From NCBI GenBank assembly GCA_963693365.1, contig CAVNZM010000007.1:11098001-11162000 (forward strand): a stretch of 64,000 nucleotides of DNA. Reading direction: 5' to 3'. The notes beneath the pieces are model-generated. The model was not told where the DNA came from. It did no database searches and saw only the letters and a list, made by a program, of their open reading frames with translations. A program made the translations under genes and the position numbers. This document shows, one piece after another, positions 40,698-51,755 of the stretch (its first letter is position 1; each line of letters begins with the position of its first letter). Source of the DNA: Amoebidium appalachense (taxonomy: Eukaryota > Ichthyosporea).

Positions 40698-40964
40698 ATG
40701 GACCCAATTGCGAGCATGCACCAGATGGCCACCCCCGGTCAGCGGCGGCGTGGTTGTGTTGGCCAGCAGGGGGAGCAGGCAGCGCAGGCCGTGCAGGCGC
40801 TGCACTATGCGCTGCACTACAGCATGGACGATGAGATGCTGGCCGGCATGCTGCAGCGCGTGACCGTAGGAAGTCATGACGATAGCCCAATCACCAGCCC
40901 GGTCAGCAGCCCATCGGCCCCCACAGCAATGCACACCTACAGCTGGGCCCTGCCACCAATGTAG
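40698..40964 (+). CDS. Small hypothetical protein (88 aa)
   Basis: The ORF starts at ATG 40698 and ends with TAG at 40962-40964. Codon use is GC-rich, like the real exons of the window, in a part of the window otherwise without such composition. Residues 20-55 (QGEQAAQAVQALHYALHYSM, then DDEMLAGML) look like an amphipathic helix. The tail is Ser/Pro-rich (SPITSPVSSPSAPTA). A TATA box lies upstream and a possible acceptor (TTGGCCTAG) lies at about 40670-40678, so this may be the last exon of a two-exon transcript. I do not recognise the family. Confidence 0.4.
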   Translation: MDPIASMHQMATPGQRRRGCVGQQGEQAAQAVQALHYALHYSMDDEMLAGMLQRVTVGSHDDSPITSPVSSPSAPTAMHTYSWALPPM

Positions 40965-41974
40965 GGGCACACAGCACAGAGCAACCGTGAGACTACATAC
41001 AAACCCAGGACCGTTGATGCGCGAATATCGAATGAACCCCAAGTTAGTGCCTGCGGGAAACAATACTTCCTCCGCGGCTGGCAGCAATTCCTTCAGGCCC
41101 ACATGTAATCAGCCTTAGACTTGTACAGTGGCCCGTGTAGTTGTCTTTTCGCACTCTTTGTTTACATATTGAAGATGTATACATACGACGGTACTTCATT
41201 CTTTACATATTGAAGATGTATTCAATTTACATACTATGGTACTTCTTTCTTTAGTTCCGGGAACCACCCTCCATACCATTGTGGTGGACTTTGCACAATA
41301 TGATATTTGGGAAGCCATTTATAGTAATATCTGTGCATAATAGGCCGTGTACAGCCACATGTGCGTTGAGTTTCAGTGATTGTAAGCCCCACCCTGCTTG
41401 AGCTAATAATAACGCAGATTAAAGATTGTGGGATACAGCACCACCGTGTTTTCCATTGTCATCATAGCAGTATTACACCCCGTGTGCATTTTCAATATTG
41501 TATTGTTGCAAATGTCAAAGCAACCCCGTGCAAAACGTAAGAGCTCTGTGCGCACGAGGGTCAAATAGACTGAGGCAAGCACACAAGCACCCCCACACAC
41601 AAATCCGCATGCACACAACCATAAGGCACTGCACCGGTGTACATACAAGCCCAAACATGCACACAGATCACTCGGAGCACACATTCACACATCATTCTTC
41701 GCATTCTTGCTTTCTCTTTCCATGCCCATACCCTTAAGGGGCATGCCGTGATGCACACACAACATCTGGGCCCCAAATGCATGCACCCGACTGTGCATTC
41801 ACAGGCATGCACAAGGCGGTGCTCACTGTGGTGTGAAAACCTTATTATGAGGCGGTACGAAAGTTAAGTTGCCCGGGTCTGACTCAGCCAATCATATCGG
41901 ATATCTGGGGTGACCACCCATTTCCATTGGTTCGGTGCACTTGGCGTGCGGCTTCCATACCCATCCAAGACTTG

Positions 41975-42182
41975 TCACGCGTGGGGCGGGGAGGGGGAAT
42001 ATTTTTTGCGCTTTTTATTGTTCAGCACTCACGCGTGGGGCGGGGAGGGGGAATATTTTTGCGCTTTTTATTGTTCAGCACTCACGCGTGGGGCGGGGGG
42101 AGGAAGATTTTTGCGCTTTTTATTGTTCAGCACTCACGCGTGGGGCGGGGAGGGGGAATATTTTTGCGCTTTTTATTGGTTA
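41975..42182 (+). repeat. Four tandem copies of a 53-bp unit
   Basis: Each unit joins a GC-rich part (CACGCGTGGGGCGGGGAGGG) to an AT-rich part (TATTTTTGCGCTTTTTATTG) and TTCAGCACT. Copies differ by a few bases. The fourth ends TTGGTTAGC. Confidence 0.95.
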
Positions 42183-42504
42183 GCAAGTATTCACACTTAA
42201 GGTACCGTAGTCTCGTTTGTGTTTGGTGGAATGCACGAGGTGTTGCCACAAAGAGGCCAGCCGGAGCAAGTTGCCGGGACTAGTTGGGCCAATATAGGTT
42301 AAGAAATTCTTGATGAAACGGGGAGGGGGATAGTAGTAACATTTATCATTATTATTATTTTTTCCGCGGGGGGGGGGGGGGGGGGGGGGGGGGAAGGAGA
42401 GAGGGAGGGGAATCCACCTGGGGGGGGGGGGGGGGGGGTCTGGGGAACAGGTGGATCCCCCCCCCCCTCCCTCCTTGGCCCCGGTAGCAAGGGGAGGGGG
42501 GAGA

Positions 42505-42535
<31 letters not shown>

Positions 42536-43159
42536 ACCACCACCTACCTGGGTAGCTACCCCCCCCCCCCCCTCCAGAAGAGGGGGGATTACTCACCCCA
42601 ATAGTCGGCTGGCATGCCTATGTCAGGTAGTAGTGAGATGGTATGACTTAGCAGCGGTTGACATAGTGTTCCCAAAACGAAATGTCTTATTACATAGGAG
42701 TCCTTGATCATAATCACCTGAACTCAGCAAACACCATACAATCATGCTCAAGCTCCCCCCCCCCTTCCCTCCCCCTCCCTCCCAACGCGTCCTTCCCTCA
42801 ACTTGCGGGCCTGCCCCGGACTCGTCTCCCCACCGCATGCGCACACACACAAAGATTGCACACTTATATAGTTTACACGTGCCTGCATGCACCGTCACAA
42901 ATATACCACGCAAGCGCGCGAGGTGCACAACCCAGCAATGCGCACAAGACATGACCATGCAGATACACTCACCCACGCCACACACGCATACATTTTCCCC
43001 GCCACACAGACACGAACACTGCACGGTGAGCACGATAATAACCCTGCCTCCAATAATTCACAGTTAAGCCTAAGTGGACCATAACCTATACAGCCTAAAT
43101 GATTGGTGGGTGGAAAAAGGTGTTTGGTCTGGAGTCACGCACACACGTGTGGGGCCCCC

Positions 43160-43160
<1 letters not shown>

Positions 43161-43205
<45 letters not shown>

Positions 43206-43223
43206 GGGGGGGGGGGGGGGAGG
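43161..43223 (+). repeat. Poly-G tract
   Basis: About 60 G residues with one or two A interruptions follow CCCCCC, so the site is itself a small C/G palindrome. Confidence 0.9.
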
Positions 43224-43429
43224 GGGGGGAACCCACCACCCCATCGGACCAGGTGGGTCCTTCCTCCTCCCCTCTCCCCCCTCCCCTCCCCCCTCGGAGT
43301 CCCCCCCCGAAAGAAACAATAACAAGAAGACGCACAGAGTCCTGCCAGGGAAGGGCGGATGGGGGCGGGGGGAGGGGGGGGGGGGGGGTTAAGAACGTGT
43401 TTAACTTATAGAGTGACGAGGTACTCATT

Positions 43430-43677
43430 TATAGCGGACAACATAATGCCGGAGGGGGGTGGGAAGGTCTCCTGCATGTGCGCATGGTATTTTCGTGCCG
43501 ATATGTGCACGGCCACAGCACATTGCATCCAATGGGTGGAATGTGCAGGCATCCATGGTTGCCAATTGATGGGTGTGACGTGCCCGTGTATGTGTGTGCA
43601 TGGGCCCCCGAGGAGGGGGAGAAGGAGGGGAGCCCCCCCCTCCCCCGCGATCGCCCACTGGGTAGCCGCCGGGCGGG

Positions 43678-43710
<33 letters not shown>

Positions 43711-44705
43711 CTCGCCCTCCGGAGGGGGGGGGGGAGAGGGGGTACCACCGGGGGGCACGTCGATATTTATTTCCACATATAATGTCTATTTGATGTAGCG
43801 GTATGATGTAAGTGAAGCAGCGATTTGTATATCTTGTTGCGTGGTAGTACTGTTGGCCTTGGTGCCGACAACTCAGCACAGCTCCGACCTACATGTCGTT
43901 AAAACAGAGCACATTCCCCCCCACATTTATTACTCCACCCCCCAACATTTCAAAACTTAATTCAAAAATCCTAGAGTTAAGGGCTGACAATCATCACAAG
44001 AAATAGAAATACTATGAATAGTCACGCTAGCCCCCCCCACCCCCCCCACCCCCCTCTCCTCGAGGGCCCATGCACACACATACACGGGCACATCACACAC
44101 ATAAATTGACAACCATGGATGCCTGCACATGCCCACCCAGTGGATGCAATGTGCTGTGGCCGTGCACATGTCATAGTGGACAAGAATACCATGCGCACAT
44201 GGACTCAAGAATACCATGCGCACATGGACTCAAGAATACCATGCGCACATGGACTCAAGAATACCATGCGCACATGGACTCAAGAATACCATGCGCACAT
44301 GGACTCAAGAATACCATGCGCACATGGACTCAAGAATACCATGCGCACATGGACTCAAGAATACCATGCGCACATGGACTCAAGAATACCATGCGCACAT
44401 GGACTCAAGAATACCATGCGCACATGGACTCAAGAATACCATGCGCACATGGACTCAAGAATACCATGCGCACATGGACTCAAGAATACCATGCGCACAT
44501 GGACTCAAGAATACCATGCGCACATGGACTCAAGAATACCATGCGCACATGGACTCAAGAATACCATGCGCACATGGACTCAAGAATACCATGCGCACAT
44601 GGACTCAAGAATACCATGCGCACATGGACTCAAGAATACACCCCCCCAACCCAACCCCCCCACCCCCCGCCCTCCGGCATTATGTTGTCCGTTATCCATG
44701 TGCAC
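43430..44705. repeat. Inverted duplication, arms about 200 and 650 bp
   Basis: The left arm (about 43430-43622) and the reverse complement of the right arm (about 44055-44705) share GCGGACAACATAATGCCGGA or its AACGGACAAC variant, ATGTGCGCATGGTATT, GTGCACGGCCACAGCACATT, GCAGGCATCCATGGTTG and CCCGTGTATGTGTGTGCATG in the same order. The right arm is longer because one 25-bp segment has been amplified into a satellite. Confidence 0.85.
44183..44638 (+). repeat. 25-bp satellite, about 18 near-identical copies
   Basis: The unit is AAGAATACCATGCGCACATG followed by GACTC. Copies are almost perfect. Three units make a 75-bp, 25-codon cycle, so all forward frames stay open and produce artificial proteins. 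Confidence 0.97.
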
Positions 44706-44726
44706 CTCGTATTCTAACACGTTTAA

Positions 44727-44730
44727 CCCC

Positions 44731-44761
<31 letters not shown>

Positions 44762-44765
44762 AAAA
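44727..44765 (+). repeat. Poly-C (26) followed by poly-A (13)
   Basis: This is a clean C-to-A junction, the same polarity as at 27016, 31172, 53875 and 63897. Confidence 0.95.
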
Positions 44766-45701
44766 CTGCCCTTTCCGCGGGACTAAGTCTGTTTGTCTTT
44801 TTGTTTTCGACGTTGCAGTGCACACGTGCTGTGGTGGGAATGAGGACTGTGGTGCCACTGGGCCAATGCACCCACACGGTCTCGAACACCTCCCAGCCAC
44901 ACGTGCACCCCCGCCCGCACGTCATATGTGCTTGATCGCATGTACGCACACACAGCAAAACTACACACAGTGCACAGTGTGTATCCGATGCACACACACA
45001 CACACACACGAGTAAAGGAAAATCCAAAGCCCAGTATGGGGGGATACTGTGAAGCCAATCATATTGGGGGAATGGCATGTATGATTAACGGTTTAGTGCA
45101 TTCCTGCTGGCTGTTATTTGGCACGATGGAATATTTGCCGCACAGAGGTACACACGGCACACCTTCATGTCCAAGTCCTACGGTCCCCAGCACCACGCAG
45201 TAGCTGCCAGGCCCAGGCATGTGCTTGCTGGATAATGATTGGGCATAGGCTCTGGCTGCAGCCATGTCGCAATAAGGTGCGGTTGTGGGAGAGGGTCGGC
45301 GGTGGGTGGGGTAGGGTGCACTGTGTGTGTGTGTGTGCGCGCGCACACGCGTGCGCGTGTGCATGTGTGTGCATGTGTGTGTATTTGTGTGTGTGCATGC
45401 GTGTGCGCACGCGCGCGCGTGTGTGTCTGTGTGCATGCCTGGCAGCCACTGTGTGTGTGCATGCAGGGTATAGCCATGTGGCCCACGTGCAAGTGGTATT
45501 GGTGTATGCCATGTGTGTGTGTGCATGCAGGACGGACAGGTGAACCAAGGTGTGTCTGTTCGCGCACGCGCGCTTCATGTGTGTGTGTGTGCATGCATGC
45601 GGACTACTGAGACACGTGTGCTGTGCGCTCCATGCAACGTGCCGAAAGGCGTGTATTGAGGCCATTGCCCAACCACACAGTGGCTGGCCGAAGTATCTAT
45701 T

Positions 45702-45707
45702 TTTAAT
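45702..45707 (-). promoter_or_regulatory. ATTAAA poly(A) signal of the ZNF598-like gene
   Basis: On the minus strand ATTAAA lies about 45 bp after the TAG stop at 45751-45753. Confidence 0.4.
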
Positions 45708-45750
45708 CAGTGTTACTATTTATGGTCTGTGGGCCAGGCCTATGGCTGGG

Positions 45751-48496
45751 CTACGACCAGGCCGACTGCTGGGCCGGGGCAGTCTTGTGTGTGCGGGCAT
45801 GGGCCTGGGCGTCGCTGTGTGGAATCATCTGGCGGCAGGTGGGGCACAGGAAGTGCGGTGTGCGGCGGGGGGGCAGGGCGCTAGCCGATGTGGCCCAGTT
45901 CTGCTTGGCCTTTGTCCTGATCACCAGCACCTTGCGCACCTCCTCCTCGTCCCTCTGCTGCTCCTGTAGCGCCTTGGCATCGCTGTGGGCCCCCAGCAGT
46001 GCCCGCTGCCTGTCCGTGTCGGGCAGCAGCGCCACCATCTCGTGGAACAGCCCAGCTGCATGGGCCCCCAGCAGGCTGCAGTAGTGGCCGTAGTATGTGG
46101 CTGCATCTATGCGCCCACTGCGGTACTCCCCCGCCAGCCGCTTGAACTCTCCGTAGCGCTCAGCACTGCCCAGCGCGTCTCTGATGCGCTTGGCCAGGGC
46201 CGCACTGCGCTCCTCATAGTTGGCCGGCTTGACCCAGCCACTATCCTGCAGCGCCTTTCGGCCCCCTACACTACCAGTGCCTAGCACGGGGAAGTCGGCC
46301 GCACTGCTGCTGGCTGGCGGTGTGGCTGCTGCCGGGGCGGCCTTGGCTGCAGGTGGGGGAGCAGGTCGGCTGGGTGCCGACAGGGCCGGGAATGCATCTG
46401 CGGCCAGCGGCCGGGGGGATTGGGCTGGGCCCGGGGGCGGGCCTGCAGCCAGCCGGGCGGCATTGGGGCCACTGGGCCGGCCAGGTGGGCGCACGGGCTG
46501 GGGCACAGGGGCCAGCGCAGGGAACATCTCCTCCTGGGTGGGCCGCCTGCTGGCTGCTGGGGCCGCCCCCCGGCCAGCTGGGGCGGGGCTCGGGCGGGGG
46601 GCTGTGGCCGACAGGGGAGGGAAGGCGGATGGGGCCACGGCACGGGTGGGTGCTGCTGGCTGAGGGACAGGGGCAGGTGCGGGTGCCGGGGGTGGGGGGG
46701 ATGGGGCCGCGGGCTCTACGGGGCGCATGGTGGGGGTGACGCCAAAGCCGGCAGGGGGTGCCCGGGCACCACTGGCCGAGGTGCCGAAGCCGGCAGGGGG
46801 AGGGCGGACCCCTGCAGGTTGCTGCTGGGGTGGTGCTGCCTGGGGCTGCTTCTGCTTTTTCTTCTTGGCCACCAGGCCCCCCACGGGGCTGGGCGCTGCC
46901 CCACTAGAGGCCAGGGCAGGGAACTGAGCATCGGCCATGCTGCCGCCTGGGGCTGTGCGGCCGGGCACCCACAGGGGGGCCGGGCCCGAGCCCATGTCGC
47001 TGAGGTCTGGGGCCATGCTGTCCAGCGCCTGGCTGGATGCTGACCGGGATGGCCCCTGCGGGCTGCTGGCCGGGCTGGGCTCCCGCCTGCCCCGGCCCCT
47101 GGCCCTGCCGCGGCCCAGGGGCTGGTCGGAGTCCTGGGGTGGGTCGTACTGGAAGCCCAGCTCGATCTGCAGGGCCTGCTTCTTCTGCGCACGGCTGAGG
47201 CCCCGTGCATGCTCCTCGGCTATGTGGGCCCTGTAGTCGATGTCCGAGTCAAACACCACGAACTTCTTGTCCAGGCACTCTGGCTCGGGGCACAGGATGT
47301 GGTCCCGCTCAAAGTGCCGCTGCAGCTCCGGGTAGTCCCCGTAGTAGGCGTTGGGCTGGCCGGCACGGTGGCACAGGTGGCAGCGGAAGTGGCGGTCTCT
47401 GAGGTGCTCGAGCAGCTCATCGTTGCCGTAGAAGTGTAGCTGGCAGAACTCACACAGCGGGTGGCCCTTGTGCGATGTGTCGTCTCGGTCCCCATGGCGC
47501 CGGTGGCGGGCAAGGTCCCTACGGGTGTACAGGCGCTGGTCTGCTATGAAGACCTTGAGGTGCGCCACACACAGGTCACAGAGAAAGAGCTCGTGCATGC
47601 GCTTGAGATGCTCCTTCAGGCCCTTGAGCGTCTTGCAGTCCTGCTTGCTGGTGTCAGTGCATGCAGCCAGGCCTACATCCATAGTAGCCACCCAGCACGG
47701 CACATCACAAATATGCTCGGTAAATGCCCAACGGCAGAGATATAACCTCCGCCCAACCAGGTATATGGCCCTCACCAACGCACAACTTACCCCTTTGTAT
47801 CCACTGCTATTTGATGAGCTAAGCCATTAACAGCAGCCCTCCCCCCCCTCCCCCCCCCCCCCCTACCCTTAAACACCACAGCTTTCCAAATGAAGCAATG
47901 ACATGCCACCTTTTGCAGCAGCCCTGTTCCCGCCCACTGACCACCCACCAACCCACACCACCACAATACCCACCCAAGGCATACACCCTCTACAAGCCAC
48001 ATGTGAACCACAGCATTTATACCCCCAAAGCTCTGTGTGCAATGCACCGTCAGTCCAGTACATGGCCATGCAGGGCCACAGACTGTGCAAGCAACACACA
48101 CGTACCCACAAAGCGAGAGAGGATGCAGGAGAAGAGGAGTGGCACATATGCAGCAACAAAACAGGCTTGCACTATGGAAAAGGAGGGACTAAGAATGCCA
48201 CCGGCAGGGAGGTTCAGAGGTTACAAGAAGATACACGGTGCAGGTAACCCGGTCATGCATTCATAATATGCAAACTGGGCATGCGCATTATGCAGCACAG
48301 GAAGAGCCCAGAAAGGAGAGATGGCGCCAGGGGCCCGGGGGGGGGGGGGTTTGAATGCGTCAAAAAGTACGAAGTACACAAGAACAAACGGATAACACGA
48401 TGCAAAATGCAAGCCATACATAAGGAGTATGCATAATAAGCAGAGCCCATCCTCAGCGGGGGCCCACGTCATCCACAGGGGGGGGGGGGGGGGGGG

Positions 48497-48531
<35 letters not shown>

Positions 48532-49176
48532 CACAGTACGCACATCTCAATACACTCAAACAGGTGCAAAGTTGAACTCAGCAGCCCGAGAAAGGGGCCA
48601 TGTGGGAATTTGCCATGATGGAGAAGGAGAAGTGGGCCAACAGAGGGGTTGGGAGTAGTTTAGCCCCTGACCAGTCATTGTGCACAGAGAGGATAAGGGC
48701 TGCAGGCACACAGAGACATGGGCCAGGCCGGGTGTGGGCACACAGCAAGCTAATACGGAAAGCCTCACACCACAAAAAAAAAAACTGTCTTCGATCTCAA
48801 TGTCCACCCCTCCCCCCCTCCCCCTCCCCCCGCACGCCTCCCAACACTCACAAACACACACACGCAAAAAGCAAAAAACTACTTTCAATGCGAGTGTAGC
48901 TGTGTGGGCTGGCACAGTAGTCAGGTTGGGCCATTCGTATGGGGCCCCCCTGTGCAGGAGAAAACAAGTGCCGCAGTGTGCTTTTTGCCGTGCATGCATG
49001 ACATCTGTGCGTGTCGTGTGTAAATGCTTTGCAAGTCTCGGTCTGAGAGGAAGAGCGTGCATGAGTGGGCGTATGTGTTTACATGTGCACCTGTGTGCAT
49101 GCGCTTGTGCTATGCATGCTGTGTTTGTGCGCGCATGCGTGCCTGTGTGTGTGCTGCAAGTGCCCACTTGTTTGTA

Positions 49177-49232
<56 letters not shown>

Positions 49233-50380
49233 CCTGTGTGTGTTTGCCTGCGTGACCTACCGTGCTGCAAACCCTGCAGTCGTAAGCAAACAGCTGCTGC
49301 ACCTCGCTGTGCAGTTCGCTGCTTTCAAAGTAAACCCCCCAGCGCTTGTCGAACGGCTTGCCCGTCAGCTTCATATCCTGCACCAATAGTCAGCACACAG
49401 GGAGAGTGGGGGGGATGGGAGGGAGGGAGGGGGTGCTGCAACAGCCACACAAATAGGGGCTTTTGGTGGTGGTGGGGGGGCGGGGGAAGAGTTTTTTACG
49501 CAATTGGTGCCGTGGGAGGGGCGAGGGAGGAAGCAGGTGGGGGGGGGGGGGAGGGGGGGGGGGAGAGGAGGGAGGCAGCGAGTGGGGAGCAGTGAAAGAG
49601 TGTGTGTACACTCAAGACAACACACACAGCACGTATAAGGACAGATCACTACACCCCTGCGTGGCCATGCGCGCGCACACAAACACAGAAAGTGTGCACA
49701 CAGCCTCAACTACGTGCATGCAAACACAGGCCAGTCGTTATTCATGCACAGACACAGCGACCGAGCTTCATCACACACACATGCGCCTCCCCCCGCCTAC
49801 CCCTGACCTACAGCCACGGCCCCACCGGACGCACCTGGAAGGGTGTGAGCAGGTCTTTGGTGAAGACCACCGCCTCCTGGTCACTGCGGCACAGCACACA
49901 GGCCGTGCTGCCGGACAGTGCGCGCAGTCGCAAGGCGCAGAGGTGACACACGGTGCGGTGGTTGCAGGCCCCCACCGAGAAGTAGCGCACGGGCTCCACG
50001 CACACGCTGCAGGTCGCGTCCAGCGCCCTGCCGCCCACAGCCAGGCTGGGCCGCCTGGGTGCGGCCCCCACCGCCCTGTTGTCGTCCTGCCCCTCGTCCT
50101 CCTCCTTGGGCCCGCGCCGCCCGCGCCCCCTGCCTGCCCCGGCGGTGGCGCCCGTGTCCAGCGGCTGTGCGTGGCGCTGGGCGTGCTGCGTGGCCGGCGA
50201 GCCGTGCACAAACACGGGCGCAGCCGTCAGCCGCGCCTGCAGCTCGGGCTGCCCGCGGCCGCGGCCCCGCCGTGGCCCTGCGGCAGCACCCTCGCTGTTG
50301 CCGGCCGGCTGCTCGTCGCTGTGGCCGGCCCGTGCTGACCCCTCGCCCTCGGCATGCCTCCTGCCTCGGCGCCCATACAT
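45751..50380 (-). CDS. ZNF598: ZNF598/Hel2-type E3 ubiquitin ligase of ribosome quality control
   Basis: The three exons on the minus strand are 50380-49835, 49377-49261 and 47640-45751 (stop TAG), giving 850 residues with an intact frame. The N-terminus is basic and Gly/Arg-rich. The RING (about residues 124-164) is C-x2-C-x11-C-x1-H-x3-C-x2-C-x12-C-x2-C (SVCVEPVRYFSVGACNHRTV). Exon 2 supplies KRWGVYFESSELHSEVQQLF and CRVC. Exon 3 carries the C2H2 fingers typical of the family (FLCDLCVAHLKVF, RRDLARHRRHGD, HPLCEFC, HFRCHLCHRAG). A long Pro/Ala-rich low-complexity region follows, and then a last finger (FLCPTCRQMIPHSDAQAHAR). Family members bind collided ribosomes in the cytoplasm and ubiquitinate small-subunit proteins (uS10, eS10) to start quality control. 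Both acceptors have CTGAC branch sites. The start is the only ATG upstream of the RING in frame and well placed. Confidence 0.95.
48479..48530 (+). repeat. Poly-G followed by (GA)n
   Basis: About 21 G residues lead into about 15 GA units. It lies in intron 2 of the ZNF598-like gene, which (47641-49260) holds no other recognisable feature except (GT)n at 49181-49230. Confidence 0.95.
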
Positions 50381-51229
50381 GGTGCTGGCTGCGACACAAA
50401 AACACAGTCACAGTCCGGCAAACAAACTATGAAGCTGAGCCGAGTGGCGAAAAGGGTGTTCATGTGGCGGCCAAGGTGATCGCACAGGCCAGACCTTCGC
50501 GATGGCAATGCCGGGCCCATGTCGCACAGGCCCAGCCAACCCGCCTGACACACGGGGTTTCCCCACCGAGGCTGATGTCAGATAAACCTGCGGCAAAATA
50601 GGGTGTAGATAATAGCTCTACTATAATAGGTTCCCGCTGGGCCTGTGTTTGTAGAGCAAACCTTTGCTGACCAGTCAGTGTATAGTTAAAAACTTAAAGG
50701 GAAAGACAGGGCGTGGGGGTGGGGGTGTTCGGTTTTGTTGGGCAGCACACGATCATTGATTGGTCGCAGGTTATTATGCAACCGCCGGTCATACGTGCAT
50801 CGATATCCGCCGCAGCTACAAAAAAAATATATAGGCGCGCTACTGCTGCTACATAGCATGCAACACTGAGTAGTACCAGGCTCGTACATGGGCGTGCCAC
50901 GGGCAACCCCGGTGCAGTTATCAATGCCCGGCCGACACCAGGCTGGATGCAAACCTACATCATGCATTTTGCCCACGAAGGCCGGGGCCCAGCGGTGTAG
51001 CCACACGGGCTCTTGCAGGCCCTATGTAATATTTATCTGAGCTCATGCTTCGCTGGCTGCGTGCACCACCATCGGACGATGGTGGCCGGGGGAAGCTATG
51101 GCGGGCACCGAGTGAGGCAGTGTCAGTGTGCGGGCACAGGGACGGAGGCCGCTACCTAGGATGGTGAGTTCAAGGGAGCGGAGGGTTCCGGCCGCGCCGG
51201 CGGGGGGGAGGGGGGGGAAGGGGAGAGAA

Positions 51230-51266
<37 letters not shown>

Positions 51267-51509
51267 CGCAGAAACAAGGAGACTGTGTGATTCTTCGTGC
51301 ACCGCACGGCTGCAAGAGCACACCACTTTTCAGGTCGTGCCTCAAAGTTTAGGCTTCACTATAATCGGCGACTTTGCTACGCACCCGTCGTGCCTGTCCA
51401 TTCGCAATTGTTCGAGTGTACACGTGTGCTATTATTACTGCCATACGCGTGTGTGGTTTGTGCTATTAATAGTAATAGTGTCATTCACATGTGTGGTGTG
51501 TGCTATACT

Positions 51510-51597
51510 AACACGTACTGACGTGTTGCCGCACGTGCGACGTTATACATCTACTCAGGCGGCAAAAAAAGAAAGGAGACACCGCCTCAGTAGGTGG
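51510..51597 (-). mobile_element. Short mobile element, copy C (same subtype as copy D)
   Basis: On the minus strand it starts CCACCTACTGAGGCGGTGTC and TCCTTTC, passes a short T run, GCCGCCTGAGTAGATGT and GCACGTGCGGCAACACGTCA, and ends GTACGTGTTA. It matches 62950-63068 closely except for the length of the T run. Flanks GTGCTATACTA (left) and GTGCTACTA (right) may be a slightly altered target-site duplication. Confidence 0.6.
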
Positions 51598-51755
51598 TAG
51601 GTGCTACTAATAGCGTCATTCACATGTGCGGTGTGTGCGATTAATAGCGTCATTCATGTGTGGTGTGTGCTATTGATAGTGTCATTCATACGTGTGGGAT
51701 GTGTGCTATTATTAGCGCCATTCCATGTGCTATTATTAGTATCATTCGTGCATGT

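Larger units (their letters stand above)
41000..45700. other. Repeat-rich spacer without a recognised gene
   Basis: It contains a four-copy 53-bp array (41975-42182), poly-G/C tracts (42370-42600, 43161-43223, 43680-43710), an inverted duplication with a satellite (43430-44705), C/A tract (44727-44765) and GT/CA-rich DNA (45320-45600). Segment 44816-44935 starts after an acceptor-like GTTGCAG and reads VHTCCGGNEDCGATGP in one frame, but no partner exon is visible. Confidence 0.5.

Noticed and set aside
40548-41102. A 184-codon minus-strand frame
   Set aside because: It is the antisense of the GC-rich small ORF at 40698-40964 and has no promoter or splice support of its own.
44816-44935. Possible exon reading VHTCCGGNEDCGATGP
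   Set aside because: It has an acceptor-like start but no donor, partner exon or family match, and an alternative frame is equally open.
44070-45015. Frames of about 215-300 codons with a 25-residue repeat
   Set aside because: The 25-bp satellite has no stop in any forward frame; a three-unit cycle produces the repeat automatically.
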